Shown one piece after another: positions 9,296 to 16,764 of a DNA stretch of 64,000 nt. The notes under the pieces were generated by a model, which saw only the letters and a program-made list of their open reading frames with translations, ran no database searches and was not told the DNA's origin. The DNA is from Leifsonia sp. C5G2 (GTDB lineage Bacteria > Actinomycetota > Actinomycetes > Actinomycetales > Microbacteriaceae). Where the stretch lies: NCBI RefSeq assembly GCF_013359685.1, contig NZ_JABFMV010000015.1:28912-92911 (forward strand). Reading direction: 5' to 3'. The position numbers and the translations under genes were made by a program. The stretch's first letter is position 1, and every line of letters begins with the position of its first letter.

Positions 9296-9301
9296 AGCCT
9301 A
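9296..9301 (-). promoter_or_regulatory. Putative -10 box, leaderless dapB
   Basis: Minus-strand TAGGCT, 6-nt spacer, then the GTG of dapB. It faces a divergent, similarly built signal for the GNAT gene at 9330. Confidence 0.4.
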
Positions 9302-9329
9302 CCTGCGCCTCCGGAGAGCCCCGCCGGAC

Positions 9330-9335
9330 TACCCT
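9330..9335 (+). promoter_or_regulatory. Putative -10 box, leaderless GNAT gene
   Basis: TACCCT, then 6 nt, then ATG at 9342. No ribosome-binding site lies between them. The whole divergent intergenic space with dapB is only 52 bp. Confidence 0.4.
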
Positions 9336-9341
9336 GGGTCG

Positions 9342-9845
9342 ATGGTGTCTTTCGCAGACGTCGCCGTCACCGACGCGACCGCCCACCGCATGCTGTCCGA
9401 CTACTTCGCCGAGCGCGCCGCGACCTTCCCGACGATCCAGGGCGCGTATCGCACGGCGTTCCCGGACCCCGGGCAGTTCGTGCCGCCGAAGGGCGTATTC
9501 CTGCTGGCGTACGACGAGGGGCTGGAGGCCGGCTGCGGCGGCATCCGCGAGCTGCCGGTCCCGCTGTCGGAGACGGAGGACGGGACGCCGGTCGTGCGCT
9601 ACGAGATCAAGCATCTGTGGGTGCCGCCGGCGCGGCGCGGCGGCGGTTTCGGGCGGGCCATCCTCGCCGAGCTCGAGCACCGCGCCCGCGGCTTCGGCGC
9701 CACCGAGCTGGTGCTCGACACCAACGCGAGCCTGGAGGCCGCCGGCGCCCTCTACCGTTCGCACGGCTACGAGCCCATCCAGCCCTACAACGACAACCCG
9801 AACGCGACCGACTGGTTCCGCAAGCCGCTCACGCCCCTCCCCTAG
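9342..9845 (+). CDS. GNAT family N-acetyltransferase
   Basis: A 167-residue acetyltransferase. The core strand and coenzyme A loop read HLWVPPARRGGGFGRAIL (about residues 92-109), followed by LELDTN-type and LYRSHGYEPI motifs near the C-terminus. The ATG at 9342 starts MVSFADVAVTDATAHRM. A longer open frame upstream overlaps divergent dapB and is rejected. The stop codon is immediately followed by the 65-bp palindromic element at 9846. Substrate unknown. Confidence 0.88.
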   Translation: MVSFADVAVTDATAHRMLSDYFAERAATFPTIQGAYRTAFPDPGQFVPPKGVFLLAYDEGLEAGCGGIRELPVPLSETEDGTPVVRYEIKHLWVPPARRGGGFGRAILAELEHRARGFGATELVLDTNASLEAAGALYRSHGYEPIQPYNDNPNATDWFRKPLTPLP

Positions 9846-9910
9846 CCGACAGCTCCTGAGTTCTTCGAGCGAATCGCGGCGGAGCGGTCGAAGAACTCAG
9901 GAGCTGTCGG
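9846..9910. repeat. 65-bp palindromic repeat, copy 1
   Basis: A 17-bp arm GCTCCTGAGTTCTTCGA (9852-9868), a 19-nt loop, and its exact reverse complement (9888-9904). Here the outer 6 bp (CCGACA/TGTCGG) also pair, giving 23-bp perfect arms. It begins on the base after the stop of the GNAT gene and lies between convergent genes, where it could act as a bidirectional terminator. It lacks a U-tract. Copies 2 and 3 are at 16687 and 48117. Confidence 0.9.
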
Positions 9911-9923
9911 CGAGGGAGGTGGG

Positions 9924-10526
9924 CTAGACGGGCTGCAGCTCGGGGAGGCCGGTGCGCAGCTCGACGGGCAGGTGCCCGAGGTCGTTGTGCACGACCAGCA
10001 CCGGCGGCTTCGCCGAGCGCACCCGGATGATCGTGAGACCGCAGTTGGCCTGGTTCAGCCCGAGCCAGCGCCAGGCAGGCGCGTCGAAGACGTGGCGGAC
10101 GAACCAGCCGATGACGAAGTTGTGGGTCACCAGGAGGTCGTGCCGGTCTCCCATCGCCGGAGTCAGGAACTCGTGGACCGCGTCCTCCATCTGCGCGCGT
10201 CCCGCCTCGATCTCCGCTTCGGTCACCGGGCCGAAGAACGACTCGAACGCCTTCGGCATGTCCGGCGTCGGCCCCGAGGGGATGCAGTCGAACAGCAGGC
10301 TCGACGGCTGCGGGTCGAGCGCGGGCATGCGTTCGGCCATGATCGCCGCCGTCTCGGCCGCGCGGTTGAGCGGCGAGTGGTACATCGAGGTGAACGGGAT
10401 GCCGCTCAGCCGCTCGGCGATGAGCTGCGCCTGCCGCTTGCCGCGCGGGGAGAGCGGGCCGTCGGGGAGACCGTGCTCGGCATCCTGCTGCTCGCCGTGG
10501 CGCACGAGGTAGAGGTAATGGGGCAC
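9924..10526 (-). CDS. Histidine phosphatase family protein
   Basis: A 200-residue phosphoglycerate-mutase-like phosphatase. The catalytic RHG motif is at YLVRHGEQQD (residues 5-14). The second-half His lies in LLVTHNFVIGWFVRH. Conserved SPRGKRQAQ and YHSPLNRAAETA (second phosphate-pocket Arg) are present. The GTG start at 10526 reads MPHYLYLVRHGE and follows GAAAGG. It is encoded 38 bp downstream of the M16 protease start-to-stop block on the same strand and converges with the GNAT gene. Substrate unknown. Confidence 0.9.
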   Translation of the reverse strand: MPHYLYLVRHGEQQDAEHGLPDGPLSPRGKRQAQLIAERLSGIPFTSMYHSPLNRAAETAAIMAERMPALDPQPSSLLFDCIPSGPTPDMPKAFESFFGPVTEAEIEAGRAQMEDAVHEFLTPAMGDRHDLLVTHNFVIGWFVRHVFDAPAWRWLGLNQANCGLTIIRVRSAKPPVLVVHNDLGHLPVELRTGLPELQPV

Positions 10527-10564
10527 GAGGTGGACCTTTCGGAGGGGAACGGGAGGGAGGCGGC

Positions 10565-11923
10565 TCAGGGAGCGAGTCCGGCGAACAGGTCGTCGGTCAC
10601 GCTCCCCACCGCAGCGATGGAGACCTGCCGTCCCGCCAGTTCGGCGGCGAGGTCGCGCACATCGTCGGCGGTGACGAGGTGCAGACGACGGAGGCTCTCA
10701 TCGAGGTCGGCGAACTCGCCGAGGGAGATCTCGGCCCGGCCGAGCCGGGACATGCGGGTGTCGGAGTCCTCCAGCGCGAGCGCCGCGCCGCCGGAGAGCT
10801 GGCCGACGGCGCGCCGCAGCTCGTCGGCGGTGACGCCGTCCGCGCCGAGGCGGCGCAGCTCGTCGAGCATGAGCTCCGTCACCTGCCGTGCCTTCGCCGG
10901 CGCACAGCCGGCGTACAGGCCGAACACCCCGGCGTCGGAGTACGAGCCGGAGAACGAGTACACCGAGTAGGCGAGGCCGCGGCGCTCGCGCACCTCTTGG
11001 AACAGGCGGCTCGACATCCCGCCGCCCAGCACCGAGTTCAGCACGCTCATGGTGGTGCGACGCGGATCGGTGGCGACGATGCCGGGCATCCCGACGAAGA
11101 CGTTCGCCTGTTCGGTGGGGCGCGCGACCGTGACGACCGCGCTGCCGCGCTCGATCGGTGCCGGGTCGGTCGCCCGCCGGTCCACAGGCTCGGCGGCCAG
11201 GTCGAGGTCCCACCCCGCGGCGACGAGCGCGCTCTCCACGCCCGCCACGAGGAGGTCGTGGTCGACGGCGCCCGCGGCGGTCACCACGAGGTCCTGCGGC
11301 CGGTAATTGGCGCGGTAGTGCTCCCAGACGCCGTCGCGGGTCGCCGCACGGATCGTGTCGGGCCGACCGCCGATCGGACGCCCGAGGGGATGTGCGCCGA
11401 GGACGGCCTGGAACATCCGTTCGTTGGCCACGTCGCCCGGGTCGTCCTCCGCCATCGACAGCTCTTCGAGGATGACGCCGCGCTCGTTCTCGAACTCGGC
11501 CGGGTCGATCACCGAGGACGTGAGCATGTCGCCGATCACCTCGACGGCCATCGCGAGGTCGCGGTCCTGCACCTTGGCGTAGTAGCAGGTGTACTCCTTG
11601 GCCGTCATGGCGTTGTGCTCTCCGCCGACCGAGTCGAAGGACACCGCGATGTCGAGGGCGGTCCGCGCGCGCGTGCCCTTGAACAGCAGATGCTCGAGGA
11701 AGTGCGTCGAACCGAGGGTGCCGGGGAGACCCGCTCCGGCCTCGCTCTCGTCGCGCGACCCCACCGCGACCCAGTAGCCAAGGGTGGCGCTCCGGGCACC
11801 CGGCACCTGCTCGCTCAGGATGCGCACGCCGCTGGGGAGGACCGTGCGCCGGACCAGCGCATCGCCGGAGGCGGCGAAGGTGAGGTCGGCCACACCGAGC
11901 GGAAGGTCGACTGCGCTGTTCAT
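10565..11923 (-). CDS. M16 family zinc metalloprotease (insulinase-like)
   Basis: A 452-residue pitrilysin/mitochondrial-processing-peptidase-like protein. The inverted zinc motif H74-F-L-E77-H78 is followed by the third ligand Glu in the ILEELSMAEDDP region. The C-terminal half has the M16_C features SRLFQEVRERRGLAYSVYSFSG. The ATG at 11923 is preceded by GGAGGGG. The frame stays open for another 690 bp upstream, but that stretch is antisense to a TetR gene and is not coding. In many actinobacteria this gene follows pnp; pnp is not in this window. Confidence 0.93.
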   Translation of the reverse strand: MNSAVDLPLGVADLTFAASGDALVRRTVLPSGVRILSEQVPGARSATLGYWVAVGSRDESEAGAGLPGTLGSTHFLEHLLFKGTRARTALDIAVSFDSVGGEHNAMTAKEYTCYYAKVQDRDLAMAVEVIGDMLTSSVIDPAEFENERGVILEELSMAEDDPGDVANERMFQAVLGAHPLGRPIGGRPDTIRAATRDGVWEHYRANYRPQDLVVTAAGAVDHDLLVAGVESALVAAGWDLDLAAEPVDRRATDPAPIERGSAVVTVARPTEQANVFVGMPGIVATDPRRTTMSVLNSVLGGGMSSRLFQEVRERRGLAYSVYSFSGSYSDAGVFGLYAGCAPAKARQVTELMLDELRRLGADGVTADELRRAVGQLSGGAALALEDSDTRMSRLGRAEISLGEFADLDESLRRLHLVTADDVRDLAAELAGRQVSIAAVGSVTDDLFAGLAP

Positions 11924-11974
11924 CCCCTCCACCCTACGCCAGACCGCACGGCGCCCTGTGTCTGGGAATACGAG

Positions 11975-11994
11975 GACAGACAAACTGGTCTGTC
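11975..11994. promoter_or_regulatory. TetR-type operator
   Basis: Perfect inverted repeat GACAGAC-N6-GTCTGTC. It overlaps the spacer of the likely promoter of the downstream tetR gene (CAGACA at 11977, 18 bp, TATACT at 12001), as expected for autorepression. Confidence 0.6.
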
Positions 11995-12006
11995 TACGCA
12001 TATACT
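11977..12006 (+). promoter_or_regulatory. Promoter of the tetR gene at 12062
   Basis: -35 CAGACA (11977-11982), 18-bp spacer, -10 TATACT (12001-12006). The -35 and spacer are covered by the GACAGAC-N6-GTCTGTC palindrome. Confidence 0.5.
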
Positions 12007-12061
12007 GTGGGAGTCGAAGCCGGAGGCAGCCCGCCTCCCCCGAACTAAGGAGTCGTGCCGG

Positions 12062-12646
12062 ATGGCCGTAAGTGCCCGAGCGACCATCCGGCCGCCCGCC
12101 CCGTCGAAGGTCAAGATCCTCGCGACCGCGGACCAGCTCTTCTACCAGGAGGGCATCCACACCGTCGGCGTCGACCGGATCATCGCGGGAGCGCGCGTCA
12201 CCAAGGCGACGTTCTACAAGCACTACCGCTCGAAGGACCTCCTGATCATCGCCTACGTGGAGGGCCGCGACCGGCAGGTGCGCGAGTGGTTCGCAGAGCA
12301 GGAGGCGAAGCACAGCGACCCGCGCGACATCGCCCGCGCCCTCGTCGACTCGATCAACGAGGAGGCGGTGCGGCCGGGCTTCCACGGCGACCCGTTCATC
12401 AACGCCGCCGCCCAGTTCTCCGACGAGACGGATCCCGTGCGCGTCGCAGTCACGGCGCACCGCGACTGGTACGCCGACCGCATCGAGGAGCTGTTCCGCC
12501 AGATCGGCCACCCGCGGCCGGGCGATGCGGCCGACGACCTCATCCTGGCGCGCGACGGGGCCCTGGCCGGCGGCTACGTCGGCGACCCGATCGCCGCCGG
12601 CGCGGCGCTGCACCGCGCGCTCGACCGCATCCTCGCCGAGGTCTGA
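12062..12646 (+). CDS. TetR/AcrR family transcriptional regulator
   Basis: A 194-residue repressor. The N-terminal helix-turn-helix spans about residues 20-62 and includes TVGVDRIIAGARVTKATFYKHY. The C-terminal part is a ligand-binding helical bundle. The ATG at 12062 follows AAGGAG with a 10-nt gap. A palindrome in its own promoter (11975-11994) indicates autoregulation. Its neighbours (divergent M16 protease, convergent aldo/keto reductase) give no clear hint of the ligand. The 24 bp between its stop and the reductase stop can form a small CCTGG/CCAGG hairpin. Confidence 0.9.
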   Translation: MAVSARATIRPPAPSKVKILATADQLFYQEGIHTVGVDRIIAGARVTKATFYKHYRSKDLLIIAYVEGRDRQVREWFAEQEAKHSDPRDIARALVDSINEEAVRPGFHGDPFINAAAQFSDETDPVRVAVTAHRDWYADRIEELFRQIGHPRPGDAADDLILARDGALAGGYVGDPIAAGAALHRALDRILAEV

Positions 12647-12670
12647 CCCGCCCCTGGTCGACCCAGGCGG

Positions 12671-13750
12671 CTACTCGGAGACGCGGTCGAGGTCGAGCAT
12701 CTGCGACCGCGTCAGGCGGATGCCCGCGGCGACCATGAGCGCGTCGACCTGGTCCGGCCGGCTGGCGCTCGCGACCGGAGCGACGATCGTCCGCTTGGCG
12801 AGCAGCCACGCGAGCGCGATGCTCGCGGGCGCCGCGCCGTGCTCTGCGGCGATGCGATCGAGCACCGCGAGCACGCGCTGCCCGCGGCGGTTCACGTACG
12901 CCGACGCCCGGACGCTGCGCGCTCCGGCCGTCAGGTCGGCCTTCGTGCGGTACTTCCCGGTCAGGAATCCGTTCGCCAGCGCGTAGTACGGCATGACGCC
13001 GAGCCCCTGCGCGGCCGCGACGATCCTGGGCGCGCTCTCGAACTCGGTGCGGTGCATCAGGTTGTACTGGTTCTGGATGGCGACGAACTTCGGCAGCCCG
13101 GAGGACGACAGGATGCGCGCCTCGATCAGCCGGTCCGCACTGAAGTTGGACGCGGCGAGGTACCGCACCTTGCCGCTCTCGATCAGCCACTCCGCGGTCG
13201 CGAGGCTGTCCTCCAGCGGCGTCTCGGGGTCGTCGTCGTGGAAGTACAGCAGGTCGATGTGGTCGGTCTGCAGCCGCTCCAGCGACGCCTCGACGGCGCG
13301 CACGATGCTGACGGAGCCGAGCCCGGGGTTCTCCTGGTGCCGGCCCACCTTGGTGGCGACGACCATGTGATCGCGGTTGCGGCGCTGTCGCATCCACGTG
13401 CCGATGAGCACCTCGCTGCGGCCGCCGACGTAGCTGTCGGCCGTGTCGATGAAATCGCCACCGAGCTGGGCGAAGCGGTCGAGGATGGCGAGGGACGTGT
13501 CGCCGTCGGCCGTCCAGCCGAACACGCTGGCGCCCAGCGACAGCGGGTACACCGCGAGGTCGCTCTCGCCGATGCGGCGCGGGGCGATGATCGGCAGCGG
13601 GCCGGTGCTCTCGATCGCCGGGTCGATGTCGACGATGCCGGTGGGCGGCGTCGCGGAGCCCGCGCGCGCGAGTTCGCGCGGGTTCGCCGGGCGGTCGACG
13701 GTGCGCAGACCCACGGTCTCTAGCAGGCGCAGGGGAAGCAGCTGCGGCAT
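12671..13750 (-). CDS. Aldo/keto reductase
   Basis: A 359-residue NADPH-dependent oxidoreductase with the (beta/alpha)8 fold. The catalytic tetrad residues are visible: Asp and Tyr in FIDTADSYVGGRSE, Lys in VVATKVGRH, His in LLYFHDDDPE. An unusual N-terminal extension of about 65 residues precedes the first barrel strand (YPLSLGASVFGWT). The ATG at 13750 follows GGGGGAGGGG. Two palindromes directly upstream (13778-13814) suggest repression by a LacI-type regulator, which hints at a sugar-related substrate (inference). Confidence 0.9.
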   Translation of the reverse strand: MPQLLPLRLLETVGLRTVDRPANPRELARAGSATPPTGIVDIDPAIESTGPLPIIAPRRIGESDLAVYPLSLGASVFGWTADGDTSLAILDRFAQLGGDFIDTADSYVGGRSEVLIGTWMRQRRNRDHMVVATKVGRHQENPGLGSVSIVRAVEASLERLQTDHIDLLYFHDDDPETPLEDSLATAEWLIESGKVRYLAASNFSADRLIEARILSSSGLPKFVAIQNQYNLMHRTEFESAPRIVAAAQGLGVMPYYALANGFLTGKYRTKADLTAGARSVRASAYVNRRGQRVLAVLDRIAAEHGAAPASIALAWLLAKRTIVAPVASASRPDQVDALMVAAGIRLTRSQMLDLDRVSE

Positions 13751-13777
13751 CTCTTCCCCTCCCCCGGAATCGCGGCC

Positions 13778-13793
13778 CTCGAATCGATTCGAG
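13778..13793. promoter_or_regulatory. 16-bp perfect palindrome, LacI-type operator
   Basis: CTCGAATCGATTCGAG is a perfect palindrome with the central CG and AAnCGnTT core typical of LacI-family operators. It lies 28 bp upstream of the aldo/keto reductase start, between the ribosome-binding site and a second palindrome. Confidence 0.55.
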
Positions 13794-13797
13794 AACC

Positions 13798-13814
13798 TTC
13801 GATCTCCGATCGAA
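13798..13814. promoter_or_regulatory. Second inverted repeat upstream of aldo/keto reductase
   Basis: TTCGATC-TCC-GATCGAA, perfect 7-bp arms with a 3-nt centre. It is centred about 20 bp, roughly two helical turns, from the first palindrome, so two dimers could bind the same face. Confidence 0.45.
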
Positions 13815-13894
13815 CACTTGCAGGTTACGACATGCCACCGACGTGCGAAGGACGAAACGGGTGAACCCCTGTGGAAAGCTAGGTCACAGTTTCA

Positions 13895-14719
13895 TCACGA
13901 CCGGCGGAGCACGGCGCGCGCGTGCGCCAGCACCGGTCCGTCGACCATCCGGCCGGCGTGACGGAAGACGCCGCCGCCCGCCCGTTCCGCCGCGTCGAGC
14001 AGCTCCCGGGCGGCCTCGACCTCGGCCGGATCGGGCCGGTAGGCGGCCCGGATCGTCTCCACCTGACCGGGATGGATGCAGGCCGTCGCCGCGAATCCGA
14101 CCGCCACCGCATCCTCCGCCTCCGCGGCCAGACCGTCGAGGTCGGCGATGTCCAGGTGCACCGTGTCCACCGCATCCACCCCGGCGGCGCCGGCGGCGAG
14201 CAGCACCGACGACCGGGCGTGCCGGGCGACGTCGCGGTAGCGGCCGTCCGCGTGTCTGCTCGACGTGCCGCCGAGCGACGCCACCAGATCCTCCGCACCC
14301 CACATCAGGGCGATCGCCCCCGGCGCCCGTGCGAGCTCCGGGGCGGCGAGCACGCCGGCCGCGGTCTCGCAGAGGGCGATCACGTCGTATCCCGCGAGCC
14401 CCGCGAGGTCGGTCGCGCGCTCGGCCTTCGGAAGCATGACCGCGCGGAACAGGGTGGCGGCGAGCGCCGACAGGTCGGCGTCGTGGTCGTCGGAGCCGGC
14501 CGGATTGACGCGGACGATCACGCGCGCCGGGTCGAGGTCGGCGGCCACGAGCGCCTCGCGGGCGGCCGGGCGCGCCTGCGGGTCGACGGCGTCCTCCAGG
14601 TCGAGGATGACCGCGTCGGCGCGGTCGAGCGCCTTCGCGTAGCGCTCCGGCCGGTCCGCCGGGCAGAACAGCAGCGCCGGGCCCCAGGGGAACGGCCGGC
14701 GTCCGTCGGCCGAGGTCAC
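13895..14719 (-). CDS. CitE-like HpcH/HpaI family CoA-ester lyase
   Basis: A 274-residue citrate-lyase beta-like aldolase that cleaves a beta-hydroxyacyl-CoA. Family motifs are FCPADRPERYAKAL, VILDLEDAVDP, RVNPAGSDDHDADL, VMLPKAE, the metal-ligand Glu in ALCETAAGVL, and Asp in MWGAEDLVASLG. The GTG at 14719 overlaps the maoC stop (GTGA). It is last in an operon matching Mycobacterium Rv2498c-Rv2504c. There the CitE-like enzyme is reported as an (R)-HMG-CoA/citramalyl-CoA lyase. By synteny it would finish leucine degradation by splitting (R)-3-hydroxy-3-methylglutaryl-CoA (inference). Confidence 0.87.
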   Translation of the reverse strand: MTSADGRRPFPWGPALLFCPADRPERYAKALDRADAVILDLEDAVDPQARPAAREALVAADLDPARVIVRVNPAGSDDHDADLSALAATLFRAVMLPKAERATDLAGLAGYDVIALCETAAGVLAAPELARAPGAIALMWGAEDLVASLGGTSSRHADGRYRDVARHARSSVLLAAGAAGVDAVDTVHLDIADLDGLAAEAEDAVAVGFAATACIHPGQVETIRAAYRPDPAEVEAARELLDAAERAGGGVFRHAGRMVDGPVLAHARAVLRRS

Positions 14720-15258
14720 AGCATCCCGTCCGGCTCGCCCGCGCCCGGGTCCAGCGCCTCGGGATCGTCGCCCGCCACCGAGCCGGTCGGCACGGCGTCC
14801 CGGCACCACACCATCACCTGGCGGGTGGCCGTCGCCACGACGACGCCGTCCTGGTTGCGGCCGGTGTGCTCCAGCGTCACGATGCCCTGTCCCGGGCGGG
14901 ACGCGGACAGGCGTTTGCCGATCACGACCGTCTCCGAGTAGAGGGTGTCGCCGTGGTGCAGCGGATGCGGGAACGACACCTCGCTGAAGCCGAGGTTCGC
15001 GACGATGGTCCCCTGCGTGAGCTGGGCGACCGAGGCGCCGACGATGGTCGCGAGCGTGAACATGGAGTTCACCAGCCGCTCGCCGAACGGCTGCCGAGCC
15101 GACCACGCCGCATCCAGGTGCAGCGCCTGCGTGTTCATCGTGAGCGTGGTGAAGAGGACGTTGTCGGCCTCCGTCACCGTCCGTCCCGGCCGGTGCAGGT
15201 AGCGCGTCTCCGGCTCGAACTCCTCGTAGTAGAGGCCGCGCTGCTCGATCTCCCTCAT
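14716..15258 (-). CDS. MaoC family dehydratase/hydratase
   Basis: A 180-residue hot-dog-fold hydratase. Visible features are the [25 protein letters not shown] segment (key residues Asp and the Asn-x-x-x-x-His dyad around residues 24-48), [17 protein letters not shown], and a C-terminal [14 protein letters not shown] strand. The ATG at 15258 overlaps the scoB stop by 4 bp and the gene's own stop overlaps the CitE-like gene by 4 bp. In this operon it stands where a 3-methylglutaconyl-CoA hydratase is needed. MaoC enzymes give R-hydroxyacyl-CoA, which suits the CitE-like lyase next to it (inference). Confidence 0.88.
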   Translation of the reverse strand: MREIEQRGLYYEEFEPETRYLHRPGRTVTEADNVLFTTLTMNTQALHLDAAWSARQPFGERLVNSMFTLATIVGASVAQLTQGTIVANLGFSEVSFPHPLHHGDTLYSETVVIGKRLSASRPGQGIVTLEHTGRNQDGVVVATATRQVMVWCRDAVPTGSVAGDDPEALDPGAGEPDGML

Positions 15259-15902
15259 GCCGCCTCCTCCACCTCGACGCGCAGCGGCGCGCCGGTGGCC
15301 GCGACCACCTCGTCCACGGTGACCCCGGGGGCGACCTCGCGCAGCACCAGCCCGTCGCCGGTCACGTCGATGACGGCGAGGTCGGTGATGATGCGGTCGA
15401 CGCATCCCGTGCCGGTCAGCGGGAGGGTGCACTCGCGGAGAATCTTCGGGCGGCCCTCCTTGTCGACGTGCTCCATCATCACGATCAGCCGCTTGGCGCC
15501 GAAGACGAGGTCCATCGCGCCGCCCATGCCCTTCACCATCTTTCCGGGGATCATCCAGTTGGCCAGGTCGCCGGTCTCGGAGACCTCCATCGCGCCCAGG
15601 ACGGCGAGGTCGACGTGGCCGCCGCGCACCATCCCGAACGACAGCGACGAGTCGAAGAAGGCGGCCCCGCGGTTCACGGTCACCGTCTCCTTGCCCGCGT
15701 TGATGAGGTCGGGGTCGACCGCCGCCTCCGTCGGGTACGGCCCGACGCCGAGCACGCCGTTCTCGGAATGCAGGATGACCTCGACCCCCTCCGGGATGTA
15801 GTTCGGGATGAGGGTCGGCATCCCGATCCCCAGGTTCACGTACTGGCCGTTCTCCAGCTCGCGCGCCACCCGGGCGGCGAGCTCCGTGCGCGTGAGGCTC
15901 AT
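15255..15902 (-). CDS. scoB: 3-oxoacid CoA-transferase subunit B
   Basis: A 215-residue beta subunit of a succinyl-CoA:3-oxoacid (or acetoacetate) CoA-transferase. The catalytic glutamate lies in HSENGVLG (near residue 46). [15 protein letters not shown] and [15 protein letters not shown] are family motifs. Start and stop each overlap the neighbouring genes by 4 bp, so scoA, scoB, maoC and the lyase gene are translationally coupled. It would convert acetoacetate, an end product of leucine breakdown, into acetoacetyl-CoA. Confidence 0.93.
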   Translation of the reverse strand: MSLTRTELAARVARELENGQYVNLGIGMPTLIPNYIPEGVEVILHSENGVLGVGPYPTEAAVDPDLINAGKETVTVNRGAAFFDSSLSFGMVRGGHVDLAVLGAMEVSETGDLANWMIPGKMVKGMGGAMDLVFGAKRLIVMMEHVDKEGRPKILRECTLPLTGTGCVDRIITDLAVIDVTGDGLVLREVAPGVTVDEVVAATGAPLRVEVEEAA

Positions 15903-16660
15903 CGCGCGCTCCCTTCCGCGACCGTGCGCCGCTCGATCCGCTTCTCGACCCCCGGCGCGGCCACGACCCGCTGCACGAAGATGCCCGGGCAGTGCACCTG
16001 TCCGGGGTCGAGCTCGCCCGGCTCGACCAGCTCCTCCACCTCCGCGATAGTGATGCGGCCTGCCATCGCGGCGAGCGGGTTGAAGTTCATCGCCGCCGCG
16101 TGGAACACCAGGTTGCCGTGGCGGTCGCCCTTCGCCGCGTGCACGAGCGCGAACCCGGGGCGCAGCGACTCCTCCAGCACGTACTCGGCGCCGTCGAAGG
16201 TGCGCACCTCCTTCGGCTCGCTGGCCACGGCGACCGACCCGTCCGGGGCGTAGCGCCGCGGCAGGCCGCCGGTCGCGATCTGCGTGCCGACGCCCGCCGG
16301 GGTGAAGAAGGCGGGGATGCCCGCGCCGCCCGCGCGCAGCTTCTCGGCGAGGGTGCCCTGCGGGGTGAGCTCGACCTCCAGTTCGCCCGAGAGGAACTGG
16401 CGGGCGAACTCCTTGTTCTCGCCGACGTACGAGCTGATCATCTTGCGGATGCGGTGCTCGGCCAGCAGCAGGCCGAGCCCCCAGTCGTCGACGCCGCAGT
16501 TGTTGCTCACCACCTCGAGGTCGGTCGTGCCGGCGTACAGCAGCGCCCGGATGAGCGCGCTCGGGATGCCGCACAGCCCGAACCCGCCGACCGCGAGCGT
16601 GCTGCCGTCCGGGATGTCGGCGACCGCCTCCGCCGCCGTCGCCACCGTCTTGTCGATCAT
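15899..16660 (-). CDS. scoA: 3-oxoacid CoA-transferase subunit A
   Basis: A 253-residue alpha subunit partner of ScoB. The N-terminal motif [16 protein letters not shown] (about residues 22-37) and [14 protein letters not shown] are diagnostic. The ATG at 16660 (MIDKTV) follows GGAGGAGGAC, so it is preferred to a start 10 codons upstream. It lies 105 bp after the acyl-CoA dehydrogenase stop, and this gap contains the second 65-bp palindromic element. Confidence 0.93.
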   Translation of the reverse strand: MIDKTVATAAEAVADIPDGSTLAVGGFGLCGIPSALIRALLYAGTTDLEVVSNNCGVDDWGLGLLLAEHRIRKMISSYVGENKEFARQFLSGELEVELTPQGTLAEKLRAGGAGIPAFFTPAGVGTQIATGGLPRRYAPDGSVAVASEPKEVRTFDGAEYVLEESLRPGFALVHAAKGDRHGNLVFHAAAMNFNPLAAMAGRITIAEVEELVEPGELDPGQVHCPGIFVQRVVAAPGVEKRIERRTVAEGSAR

Positions 16661-16686
16661 CCGTCCTCCTCCTCGAGGGTCCCCCA

Positions 16687-16751
16687 CCATCCGCTCCTGA
16701 GTTCTTCGACCGACACGCCGTCGAGAACTCGAAGAACTCAGGAGCAGATGG
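16687..16751. repeat. 65-bp palindromic repeat, copy 2 (inside operon)
   Basis: Same 17-bp arms as copy 1 (16693-16709 and 16729-16745) with a 19-nt loop of different sequence. Outer 6-bp flanks CCATCC/AGATGG pair at five of six positions. Unlike the other copies it separates two co-directional genes (acyl-CoA dehydrogenase and scoA), where it may lower downstream expression or stabilise the upstream message. Confidence 0.9.
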
Positions 16752-16764
16752 CTTGTGGATCAGG

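Noticed and set aside
11924..12613. N-terminal extension of the M16 protease frame
   Set aside because: The added sequence is antisense to the tetR gene. A strong ribosome-binding site and the conserved protein start support 11923.
13895..15106. 403-residue version of the CitE-like lyase
   Set aside because: The first 129 residues are an out-of-frame reading of maoC. The GTGA overlap at 14719 gives the family-length protein.
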